Shown here piece after piece: positions 1-4,539 of a stretch of 5,481 nt of DNA. Both the position numbers and the translations under genes were made by a program. This DNA is from Prevotellaceae bacterium. Its GTDB lineage: Bacteria > Bacteroidota > Bacteroidia > Bacteroidales > UBA932. The stretch is from contig JAIROQ010000159.1 in the NCBI GenBank assembly GCA_031257455.1, positions 1 through 5,481 on the forward strand. The letters run 5' to 3'. The first letter of the stretch is position 1. Every line of letters begins with the position of its first letter. The notes under the pieces are model-generated. The model saw only the letters and a program-made list of their open reading frames with translations, was not told the origin of the DNA and ran no database searches.

Positions 1-9
1 GGCGCATCG

Positions 10-37
10 TATAACGACGAATAATTTCTACGTTATA
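10..37. repeat. Inverted repeat upstream of the first gene, possible operator
   Basis: TATAACG at 10-16 is the exact reverse complement of CGTTATA at 31-37. The spacer is 14 bases, so the half-sites are 21 bp apart, about two helical turns. The repeat lies 33 bases before the ATG of a small Cro-like gene, where an autoregulatory operator would be expected. Seven-base arms in AT-rich DNA can arise by chance. No convincing Bacteroidota -7 element (TAnnTTTG) is visible in bases 1-69. Assignment as an operator is inference only. Confidence 0.25.
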
Positions 38-69
38 TTCTTATATTAAAGGAATAAAAGTGCAAAAAT

Positions 70-297
70 ATGACAAAATTAAAAAACAACCTATTGATTA
101 TCCTCAAAAACGACCCGGACTACCGGCGTTTGCTAAGCGACAGTATCGGTATAGGAGAACGGGCAGTCATACAAAACCTGCAGGAGAATAAAGAAAACGG
201 GACGCTGACAAAATATAATGCGTTATGCTGTATAAAAAATATGCTCCATGCTAAAACCTTAGAAGAACTATTAACTATAGATATGCAATGCAAATAA
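70..297 (+). CDS. Small Cro-like putative HTH DNA-binding protein
   Basis: A 75-residue protein, probably an early regulatory DNA-binding protein. Residues 20-37 (RLLSDSIGIGERAVIQNL) read like a helix-turn-helix: a helix, a turn at G27/G29, then a second amphipathic helix. They are followed by TLTKYNAL (45-52), a pattern seen in small Cro/Cnp-type proteins of Bacteroidales mobile elements. There is no signal peptide or membrane segment. The ATG is preceded by AAAGGA about 17 bases upstream, too far to be a normal Shine-Dalgarno site. An A-rich leader is usual for this phylum. The next gene begins 2 bases after the stop (or overlaps by 10 bases with an earlier ATG), so the two are probably co-transcribed. 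The family is recognised only by pattern, so the function remains tentative. Confidence 0.55.
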   Translation: MTKLKNNLLIILKNDPDYRRLLSDSIGIGERAVIQNLQENKENGTLTKYNALCCIKNMLHAKTLEELLTIDMQCK

Positions 298-299
298 TC

Positions 300-596
300 A
301 TGGAACTCTATCAACTGAAAAACATTTGTGCGGAGATGGCGGAACTGGGCGTGGCCCATTATATAAAAAACTTAAAACCCGCAACCGACCTTATCTCGCA
401 ACGGGAAGCGTACCGGCTGTTCAATGAGACGCGGGTAAAGAAATGGGTACAGCGCAAATTCATTACGGAGATTCGCCGGGCCGGCCCTTCCATACGCTCC
501 AAAAAACTTTACTCCTATTCGGAATTATTAACCGTCCATAAAGCGGAAAAGATGGATCCTATTTTCCGTCCGCTTCCCTTTGAAAAAAAACAGTAA
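300..596 (+). CDS. MerR/excisionase-like HTH DNA-binding protein
   Basis: A 98-residue protein from ATG 300. An ATG at 288 would add four residues and overlap the previous gene by 10 bases; 300 leaves a clean 2-base gap and is preferred. The N-terminal 30 residues are predicted helical. Residues 31-50 (LISQREAYRLFNETRVKKWV) match the first helices of MerR/excisionase-type winged helices: a 'lit..eA.r.f....v..Wv' pattern with W49 as the core aromatic. A basic stretch with paired Arg/Lys (RRAGPSIRSKK) and the strand YSYSELL follow, compatible with a wing. Such proteins in Bacteroidales prophages are annotated as HTH or excisionase-like; whether this one directs excision or transcription cannot be seen. 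No integrase is in the window. The methylase gene begins 1 base after its stop. Confidence 0.55.
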   Translation: MELYQLKNICAEMAELGVAHYIKNLKPATDLISQREAYRLFNETRVKKWVQRKFITEIRRAGPSIRSKKLYSYSELLTVHKAEKMDPIFRPLPFEKKQ

Positions 597-597
597 C

Positions 598-1527
598 ATG
601 GAAATAAATACCATTCTGTCAGGCGATGTCCGTTCGGTTTTACCGGCCTTAGGGGATAACAGTATTGACTGTTGTATCACCTCTCCGCCTTATTGGGGTT
701 TGCGTGATTATGGGCATACCGAACAAATAGGGTTAGAGAAGACGCCGTTCGAGTATATAAAAAATCTGCTGGTTGTTTTTTTGGAAGTTTTCAGGATATT
801 AAAACCTACTGGTACTTTATGGTTGAATTTAGGCGACAGTTACATTGGCGGAGGACGCGCCGGTAAGAGCGGTCATGCCGCTACTAACGGAATAGAACAA
901 TTCCGGATAGACAGGGGTTTGAATTATGGACAGCCGACAGGAAAAATTGAGGGGCTTAAGCCCAAAGACCTGGCAGGCATTCCCTGGCGGGTAGCTTTTG
1001 CCCTGCAAATGGCAGGTTATTATCTCAGGCAAGATATTATCTGGAATAAACCCAACCCTATGCCAGAATCCGTTACAGACAGGTGTACCAAGTCCCATGA
1101 ATATATGTTCCTATTCAGTAAGGGGCGTAAATATTATTTTGACTATAAAGCTATTCAAACAGATACCAAAGGAAATGAATGGGATAAGCGTGCCCGGATT
1201 GGCCGTAAGTGTTTCCCGACGGATAAAATCAACGGCATCCGGGCTACGGGCTATTATCCTAAAGCCAACAAGCGCTCGGTATGGACGGTAAACAACAGAC
1301 CCTACCATGCGGCTCATTTTGCAACTTATCCTCCCGAGTTAATTATTGATTGTATAAAAGCAGGGTGCCCGCAGAATGGTATTATACTGGATCCGTTCTT
1401 CGGAGCCGGTACCACTGGTGTGGTAGCACGTAAGCTGGGCAGGAATTTTATCGGCGTGGAGATTAATCCAGCCTATGTAAAAATAGCAGAAGCAAGATTA
1501 CAACAGGAATTGGGAATATTTTTGTGA
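598..1527 (+). CDS. Beta-class site-specific DNA methyltransferase (N4-cytosine or N6-adenine)
   Basis: A 309-residue enzyme predicted to transfer a methyl group from S-adenosylmethionine to the exocyclic amino group of C or A in a short DNA target. Catalytic motif IV is TSPPYW (residues 28-33) and lies near the N-terminus. The SAM-binding motif I, DPFFGAGTTG (265-274), is near the C-terminus, followed by FIGVEINPAY with the SAM-contacting acid E288. This IV-before-I order defines the beta class (PF01555-type). Other family landmarks are GTLWLNLGDSY (72-82), IIWNKPNPMPESV (147-159) and KSHEYMFLFSKGRKYYFD (165-182); the variable region after it (about 183-240) probably reads the target. SPPY is commoner in N4-cytosine enzymes but does not settle the base. 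A longer reading from TTG 580 would overlap the upstream gene by 17 bases; ATG 598 follows that stop by 1 base and is chosen. No cognate endonuclease is nearby, suggesting a solitary methylase that protects phage DNA. Confidence 0.9.
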   Translation: MEINTILSGDVRSVLPALGDNSIDCCITSPPYWGLRDYGHTEQIGLEKTPFEYIKNLLVVFLEVFRILKPTGTLWLNLGDSYIGGGRAGKSGHAATNGIEQFRIDRGLNYGQPTGKIEGLKPKDLAGIPWRVAFALQMAGYYLRQDIIWNKPNPMPESVTDRCTKSHEYMFLFSKGRKYYFDYKAIQTDTKGNEWDKRARIGRKCFPTDKINGIRATGYYPKANKRSVWTVNNRPYHAAHFATYPPELIIDCIKAGCPQNGIILDPFFGAGTTGVVARKLGRNFIGVEINPAYVKIAEARLQQELGIFL

Positions 1528-2150
1528 ACAATAGAAAAAGAGCAATAAAACAGATGAAAGATTGGACAGGCAATAAGAAAAGTTTATCCGTCACATTAGG
1601 CGCCAGTAATCTTACCGGACAGGAACGGGCTATTGGCGACTATTACGCCACGGAACCCAAGGCTGTCCGGCTTTTATTGTCCATGGAGAAATTTGAGGGG
1701 AAGATATGGGAATGCGCCTGCGGCGAGGGGCATTTATCAAAAGAGATACGGCGATTAGGCTATGAGGTCTACAGTACCGATATTATTGACCGTGGTTTCG
1801 GGGATCGCGTATTTGATTTTTTAAGCCTTGAAAATAATAAACAAACAGCGATGCATATTTTGACCAACCCACCCTACAGGTATGCGGATGAATTTATCCG
1901 TAAAGCGCTTTCCATTGCAACAACCGGGAAGAAAGTAGCCTTTTTTATGCCGGTAAGGTATTTGGAAGGCAAGGCAAGAAAACAGTTATTTTTACAAGCC
2001 CCGCCAAAAGTAGTGTACATAAGCAGCAGCAGGTTAAAATGCGCCAGGAACGGTGATTTTGCCCATCTAAGCAGTAGCGCTGTAGCTTATGCCTGGTTTG
2101 TATGGGAAAAAGCATTTCAAGGCACAACAACGCTACAATGGTTTAATTGA
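1524..2150 (+). CDS. Small phage-type SAM-dependent methyltransferase with NPPY motif
   Basis: A 208-residue class I methyltransferase, probably DNA-directed. Motif I is WECACGEGHLS (62-72), motif II acid is D86 in YSTDIID, and catalytic motif IV is LTNPPY (113-118), in the order I-IV. NPPY is the signature of amino methylation, usually N6-adenine. The preceding LGASNLTGQERAIGDYYATEP (25-45) and the end YISSSRLKCARNGDF...AYAWFVWEK are hallmarks of a conserved family found widely in gut phages and prophages. There is no room for a large target-recognition domain, so substrate and specificity are uncertain. The GTG start overlaps the previous stop by 4 bases (GTGA), indicating translational coupling. 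ATG 1554 is an alternative that would shorten the protein by 10 residues. Pairing with the upstream methylase suggests two modifications of the same genome. Confidence 0.85.
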   Translation: MNNRKRAIKQMKDWTGNKKSLSVTLGASNLTGQERAIGDYYATEPKAVRLLLSMEKFEGKIWECACGEGHLSKEIRRLGYEVYSTDIIDRGFGDRVFDFLSLENNKQTAMHILTNPPYRYADEFIRKALSIATTGKKVAFFMPVRYLEGKARKQLFLQAPPKVVYISSSRLKCARNGDFAHLSSSAVAYAWFVWEKAFQGTTTLQWFN

Positions 2151-2224
2151 AAAATCGACAAAGAGACATAATAAAAAAACATCAACCCAATAAACAAATG
2201 TATTAACTAAAAAATTAAAAAACT
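2151..2224 (+). promoter_or_regulatory. AT-rich leader before the HU-like gene
   Basis: A 74-base gap, the largest between genes in the left two thirds of the window. It is very A/T-rich, ending in runs of A directly before the ATG. This is typical of Bacteroidota leaders, in which A-rich sequence replaces a Shine-Dalgarno. A promoter for the HU-like gene and the two genes after it is plausible here, but I see no good TAnnTTTG -7 element and no hairpin terminator for the methylase genes. The role is inferred from position and composition. Confidence 0.3.
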
Positions 2225-2512
2225 ATGAGAAAAGCAGACCTTATCAATGCCATCGTACAGCGTATGGACATTGACAAAATCAAAGCGGAACAGGCGGTAG
2301 AACTGTGGATGCACTTGGTGAAGCAATCACTGTCCATGAATGAGAACGTGTATTTGCGCGGATTCGGAAGTTTTATCGTGAAAAAACGAGCGACCAAAAC
2401 AGCGCGGAACATTTCTAAAAACACGGCGTTGGTTGTACCGGAACATTATATTCCGGCTTTTAAACCGGCGCCGGGATTTAAGAAAAAAGTAAAAGAAAAC
2501 GTAAAACCCTGA
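2225..2512 (+). CDS. HU/IHF-family DNA-binding protein
   Basis: A 95-residue histone-like protein that should dimerise and bend DNA. The helical dimerisation half occupies residues 1-38 (MRKADLINAIVQRM...). The GFGSF turn (46-50) and beta-arm follow: KKRATKTARNISKNT (53-67), then VPEHYIPAFKPAPGFKK, the standard C-terminal strand and helix. Length is normal for the family. Position 63, where E. coli HU has the DNA-intercalating proline, is Ile; this ARNISKNT form is ordinary in Bacteroidota HU proteins, so it is a lineage marker rather than a defect. In a phage setting it may compact the genome or assist the origin complex encoded downstream, as HU/IHF does at other origins; that role is inference. 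The next gene starts 12 bases after the stop. Confidence 0.93.
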   Translation: MRKADLINAIVQRMDIDKIKAEQAVELWMHLVKQSLSMNENVYLRGFGSFIVKKRATKTARNISKNTALVVPEHYIPAFKPAPGFKKKVKENVKP

Positions 2513-2524
2513 CAGGAATTTTTG

Positions 2525-3055
2525 ATGCAGGAATTAGCCGATATACGGGTAGGCAGGAAGTTTGCCTTTACGCTTTTGAATGGGGAGCAGGTTTTTTGTT
2601 ATGTGAAAGCCGATGACAGCGGCTATTACATTGCGCATGATCACCTGCCTCCTGTTTTTTTATTTGACTTGGCTGATATAGACGCTCCGGTATTCCAACA
2701 GCGGATTTTGGGGTATCTTTCGCCGGTTTGCGATGTACCCGTCTTTCCCCGTTGTAAGACCCTTGATGATTTAAAGATTTTGCTTTATCATCTGTTGCGG
2801 CAACTCCTGCTCCAAGGTATTACAGGCGGATTACAGGACGCCATTCGATTGCCGGAGCCAGTAGAAGCAAAACGGTTCGACAGGGGAGATTTCCGTCTGC
2901 CCAAGTCATGGAACGGGGAGGCGGGTATGGTGAAACACGAGGCTGCGCCGGCATGTAAAAAATATCCTGATCCGGTAAAAAAGATACTCCCCATGCCACC
3001 GGTCATTCTTTCAAAAAACAACAATGAACCTTCATTATTACTTATCACAAATTAA
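2525..3055 (+). CDS. Hypothetical protein with Pro/Lys-rich C-terminal tail
   Basis: A 176-residue protein of no family that I recognise. ATG 2525 is chosen over TTG 2522 because AGGA at 2514-2517 lies 7 bases upstream, one of the few real Shine-Dalgarno-like sites here. Residues 1-65 look beta-rich, alternating hydrophobic and polar (RKFAFTLLNGEQVFCYVKADDSGYYIAHD), perhaps a small barrel. Residues 77-97 (CKTLDDLKILLYHLLRQLLLQ) should form an amphipathic helix. From about 120 to the end the sequence becomes Pro/Lys-rich and probably disordered. Four cysteines (25, 69, 77, 144) form no CXXC zinc motif. There is no signal peptide or transmembrane helix. It sits between HU and a coiled-coil protein in an apparent operon, pointing to an accessory early function. 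Confidence 0.75.
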   Translation: MQELADIRVGRKFAFTLLNGEQVFCYVKADDSGYYIAHDHLPPVFLFDLADIDAPVFQQRILGYLSPVCDVPVFPRCKTLDDLKILLYHLLRQLLLQGITGGLQDAIRLPEPVEAKRFDRGDFRLPKSWNGEAGMVKHEAAPACKKYPDPVKKILPMPPVILSKNNNEPSLLLITN

Positions 3056-3073
3056 TAACTTTAAAAAATTACG

Positions 3074-3448
3074 ATGATGGAAAATTTATTCCTGAAACAA
3101 GTGATCGCCCGCATAAAAGGCGATGATGCGAAAACAAAAGCGGTGCGTATTACCCGCAAATGTGTAAGCGCGATTAAAGCGCAGATAGCCTACCTGGAAA
3201 GTGAGGCGGAGAATGCCAAAATCCGGTGGGAAGACGCCGAAGAAAAGCGGAAAGGCGTTATCTATCCGGACCAGTTGTTTGAAAACAGCGTGGATTATTT
3301 ACAGGCTATCGCAAACGCACAGGAGGAGGTGGAGAAAGCCCGGCAACGCTGGGAAGCGATACAACAATCCATTCGATTTTTCACTTCCGTGCAAAACGGG
3401 AACCTGGTATTGGCAAAACCCGACGGGGAGGGGGAAACGGTATCCTAA
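3074..3448 (+). CDS. Hypothetical protein, predicted helical hairpin or coiled coil
   Basis: A 124-residue, strongly charged protein not assigned to a family. Two long helices are expected. One spans about residues 18-61 (rich in A, K, E, with IKAQIAYLESEAENAKIRWEDAEEKRK). The other spans about 71-103 (DYLQAIANAQEEVEKARQRWEAIQQ). They are separated by a short GVIYPDQLF turn, suggesting an antiparallel hairpin. The tail (108-124) is Gly/Glu-rich and probably flexible. Two ATGs in tandem (3074 and 3077) differ by one residue; the first is given. The leader is TAACTTTAAAAAATTACG with no Shine-Dalgarno. It is the last gene before the iteron region, and small coiled-coil proteins of this shape are common in Bacteroidales prophages. 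A structural or adaptor role is possible; nothing catalytic is visible. Confidence 0.75.
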   Translation: MMENLFLKQVIARIKGDDAKTKAVRITRKCVSAIKAQIAYLESEAENAKIRWEDAEEKRKGVIYPDQLFENSVDYLQAIANAQEEVEKARQRWEAIQQSIRFFTSVQNGNLVLAKPDGEGETVS

Positions 3449-3521
3449 ACATCGTAAGAGCATACAGGGTAAAGGGAAGGTTACTGCCCGGTATGTTTTA
3501 TAAGATGAATAGCCAACCGTT

Positions 3522-3567
3522 CCGATGATGGATGTCCCGATCAGGCGGTTATGGATGTCGTAGTTGG
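3522..3567 (+). repeat. Two degenerate repeats at the 23-bp iteron pitch
   Basis: ATGGATGTC occurs at 3528-3536 and again at 3551-3559, exactly 23 bases apart, the same spacing as the main array that starts at 3568. The two surrounding 23-base units agree at about 14 of 23 positions. Their core differs from the main array unit. A weaker third match, ATGAATAGC (6 of 9), lies a further 23 bases upstream at 3505-3513. They may be decayed iterons or a second class of site in phase with the first. Confidence 0.4.
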
Positions 3568-3682
3568 ATAACGCCCGTATACCGGTCGGGTATCCGCCCG
3601 TATACTGATTGAGTATCCGCCCGTACACTGATCGAGTATCCGCCCGTATACCGGTCGAGTATCCGCCCGTATACCTGCCATG
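3568..3682 (+). repeat. Array of 23-bp tandem repeats (iterons), five units
   Basis: Units run 3568-3590, 3591-3613, 3614-3636, 3637-3659 and 3660-3682 with no spacer. The shared core is TATCCGCCCGTATAC (the first unit begins ATAACG and the third has GTACAC), followed by eight more variable bases such as TGATTGAG, TGATCGAG and CGGTCGAG. Units 2-4 are nearly identical across all 23 bases; in the last only the first 15 match. GTAT and ATAC inside the core form a small inverted repeat. A 23-bp period places one site about every two helical turns, typical of iterons bound by a replication initiator. There are no unique spacers, which excludes a CRISPR array. The likely binder is the initiator encoded just downstream or the DnaA-like protein; which one is not visible. 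Confidence 0.8.
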
Positions 3683-3703
3683 TATTTTATATGTTATACA
3701 TAT
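3679..3703. other. AT-rich segment beside the iterons, possible unwinding element
   Basis: Immediately after the last full iteron core the sequence becomes almost entirely A/T, with only a few G/C bases in 25. It also contains a small palindrome, ATATGT and ACATAT around TAT (3689-3703), that runs into the larger palindrome. Such a segment beside iterons is where duplex melting usually starts. It could equally be a promoter region for the initiator gene. Confidence 0.4.
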
Positions 3704-3725
3704 GTTCCACACATGTGGAACATAT
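3700..3725. promoter_or_regulatory. Palindrome, upstream copy (11-bp arms), before the initiator gene
   Basis: Arms ATATGTTCCAC and GTGGAACATAT are perfectly complementary around the centre ACAT. The palindrome ends 22 bases before the preferred ATG at 3748. It lies within a 28-base sequence (3698-3725) repeated exactly at 4088-4115. Each half includes TGTTCCACA, which matches the relaxed DnaA box TTWTNCACA at 8 of 9 positions. As DNA it could bind a dimer or a pair of DnaA-like proteins; as RNA it would form a strong 5' hairpin affecting translation of the initiator. Confidence 0.65.
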
Positions 3726-3747
3726 TAAGTCACTCACAAAAGAAATT

Positions 3748-4539
3748 ATGTATATGACCAAAGACCCAGCCGTATTGTTTTACACGTCCGATTTTTTAGC
3801 GGAAACGATATTGATGTCTGATGAAGAAGTCGGGCAATACATCAAACTTTTGTGCCTGCAACACCAAAAGGGGGTATTAAGTGAAAAAGATATGAAAAAG
3901 ATATGTTTTTCACAAAGCGAAGATATTTTCAATAAATTTGTAAAAAATGCGGACGGGCATTATTACAATGAAAAGTGGGCGGAAGAAATCAACCGCCGCA
4001 AAAACTTTTGCCAAAGCCGCCGTAATAATAGAATTACCAAACAAATAAAATCAAATCATCCGGCATCGGGGGAGGGAGATATGTCCGACATATGTTCCAC
4101 ACATGTGGAACATATGGGAACTGAAGCTGAAGCTATAACTGGAACTAAAATTGAAACTGGAGGAAAAGGGGGTACGGGGGAAAAACCGCCCGCGAACGGC
4201 TTTTTGCCCGAAAACGTGGTAGCGCTGTACCACGAACACTGCCCTTCCTTCCCGCATTTGGCGCGGCTGACCGATGCCCGGAAGACGAAAATCAAAATCA
4301 GGTTGGCGGAAGTAGGGAGCATGGAAAAGTTAGGCGAATTATTCCGGAAAATGGAGGCCAGCCGTTTTCTCAAAGGCGATAATCCCCGCGGGTGGAAAGC
4401 GACATTTGACTGGCTGTTTGAGAACGAGAAAAACTGGGTTAAAGTAATCGAAGGAAACTATGACAACGAACAACCGGCGGATAGACCTCCTGCAAGTGCG
4501 GGCGTTTCTGCAAAGGCAAGCTATGACGGGACGTTTTAA
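3748..4539 (+). CDS. Phage replication initiator-like protein (DUF1376-type N-terminus, lambda O-like role)
   Basis: A 263-residue protein predicted to recognise the phage origin and recruit the helicase loader. Residues 5-85 (KDPAVLFYTSDFLA...MSDEEVGQYIKLLCLQHQKGVLSEKD) are a winged-helix domain of the kind found in phage replisome organisers and DUF1376 proteins. QSRRNNRITK (89-98) is the usual basic exit. A low-complexity linker (about 99-150) follows. Residues 151-240, including SRFLKGDNPRGWKATFDWLFENEKNWVKVIEGNYDN, form the conserved C-terminal region of the family. ATG 3754 is an equally good start, matching the typical M-x-KDP opening; ATG 3691 is unlikely because it lies in the AT-rich element and adds residues outside the family. 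The linker-coding DNA contains the second palindrome and a hexamer array. The gene overlaps the helicase loader gene by 80 bases in another frame. Confidence 0.8.
   Translation: MYMTKDPAVLFYTSDFLAETILMSDEEVGQYIKLLCLQHQKGVLSEKDMKKICFSQSEDIFNKFVKNADGHYYNEKWAEEINRRKNFCQSRRNNRITKQIKSNHPASGEGDMSDICSTHVEHMGTEAEAITGTKIETGGKGGTGEKPPANGFLPENVVALYHEHCPSFPHLARLTDARKTKIKIRLAEVGSMEKLGELFRKMEASRFLKGDNPRGWKATFDWLFENEKNWVKVIEGNYDNEQPADRPPASAGVSAKASYDGTF
4088..4116. repeat. Second copy of the 28-bp palindromic repeat, inside the initiator gene
   Basis: Bases 4088-4115 are identical to 3698-3725. With flanking C4089 and G4116 the palindrome here extends to 12-bp arms around ACAT. It falls in the linker-coding part of the initiator gene, encoding ICSTHVEH (residues 115-122). 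The spacing of 390 bases is a multiple of three. Identity over 28 bases across a noncoding and a coding position implies selection on the DNA or a recent copying event, not on the peptide. Confidence 0.75.
4118..4159 (+). repeat. Seven degenerate hexamer repeats (consensus NAACTG)
   Basis: Starting two bases after the internal palindrome, seven consecutive hexamers follow a NAACTG consensus; units 1, 4 and 7 keep AACTG and the others differ from it at one position. In the coding frame they give alternating residues (GTEAEAITGTKIET), a flexible linker. Because the unit is six bases, gain or loss of units would keep the reading frame, so linker length could vary between relatives. The position beside a palindrome also resembles in-gene origin repeats such as those in lambda O. 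Confidence 0.6.

Larger units (their letters stand above)
3449..3747. other. Gene-free candidate replication origin region
   Basis: These 299 bases hold no credible gene on either strand. From left to right they contain about 70 bases of unremarkable sequence, degenerate repeats with a 23-bp pitch (3522-3567), an array of 23-bp repeats (3568-3682), an AT-rich stretch (about 3679-3703) and a palindrome (3700-3725), then the initiator start at 3748. Iterons, an easily melted segment and a palindrome directly before an initiator gene is a layout known from plasmid and phage origins. Origin function is inferred from layout and neighbouring genes. Confidence 0.55.

Noticed and set aside
2225..2512. 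HU protein lacking the intercalating proline as a novel variant
   Set aside because: The ARNISKNT form is usual in Bacteroidota HU proteins, so it is a lineage trait.
3492..3499. Promoter -7 element TATGTTTT (one mismatch to TAnnTTTG)
   Set aside because: There is no matching -33 TTG element at the right distance, and one-mismatch hits are frequent in this base composition.
3465..3500. Hairpin terminator after the coiled-coil gene
   Set aside because: GTAA and TTAC can pair over only four bases and the following T-run is interrupted, too weak to call.
3568..3682. Reading the tandem repeats as a CRISPR array
   Set aside because: Units are contiguous 23-mers with no unique spacers, and no cas genes are present.
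3299..3712. A 137-codon open frame on the minus strand across the iterons
   Set aside because: It covers the tandem repeats and runs antisense into the coiled-coil gene. The 23-bp unit is not a multiple of three, so no peptide repeat is conserved, and the product has no recognisable domain. It is a chance frame in low-stop DNA.
3698..3725. dif/Xer recombination site (28 bp, 11-6-11 layout, AACATA in the arms)
   Set aside because: The length fits and part of an arm resembles the XerD half-site, but both arms are identical inverted copies, unlike the asymmetric XerC/XerD arms, and the second copy lies within a gene. It is kept only as a minor alternative.
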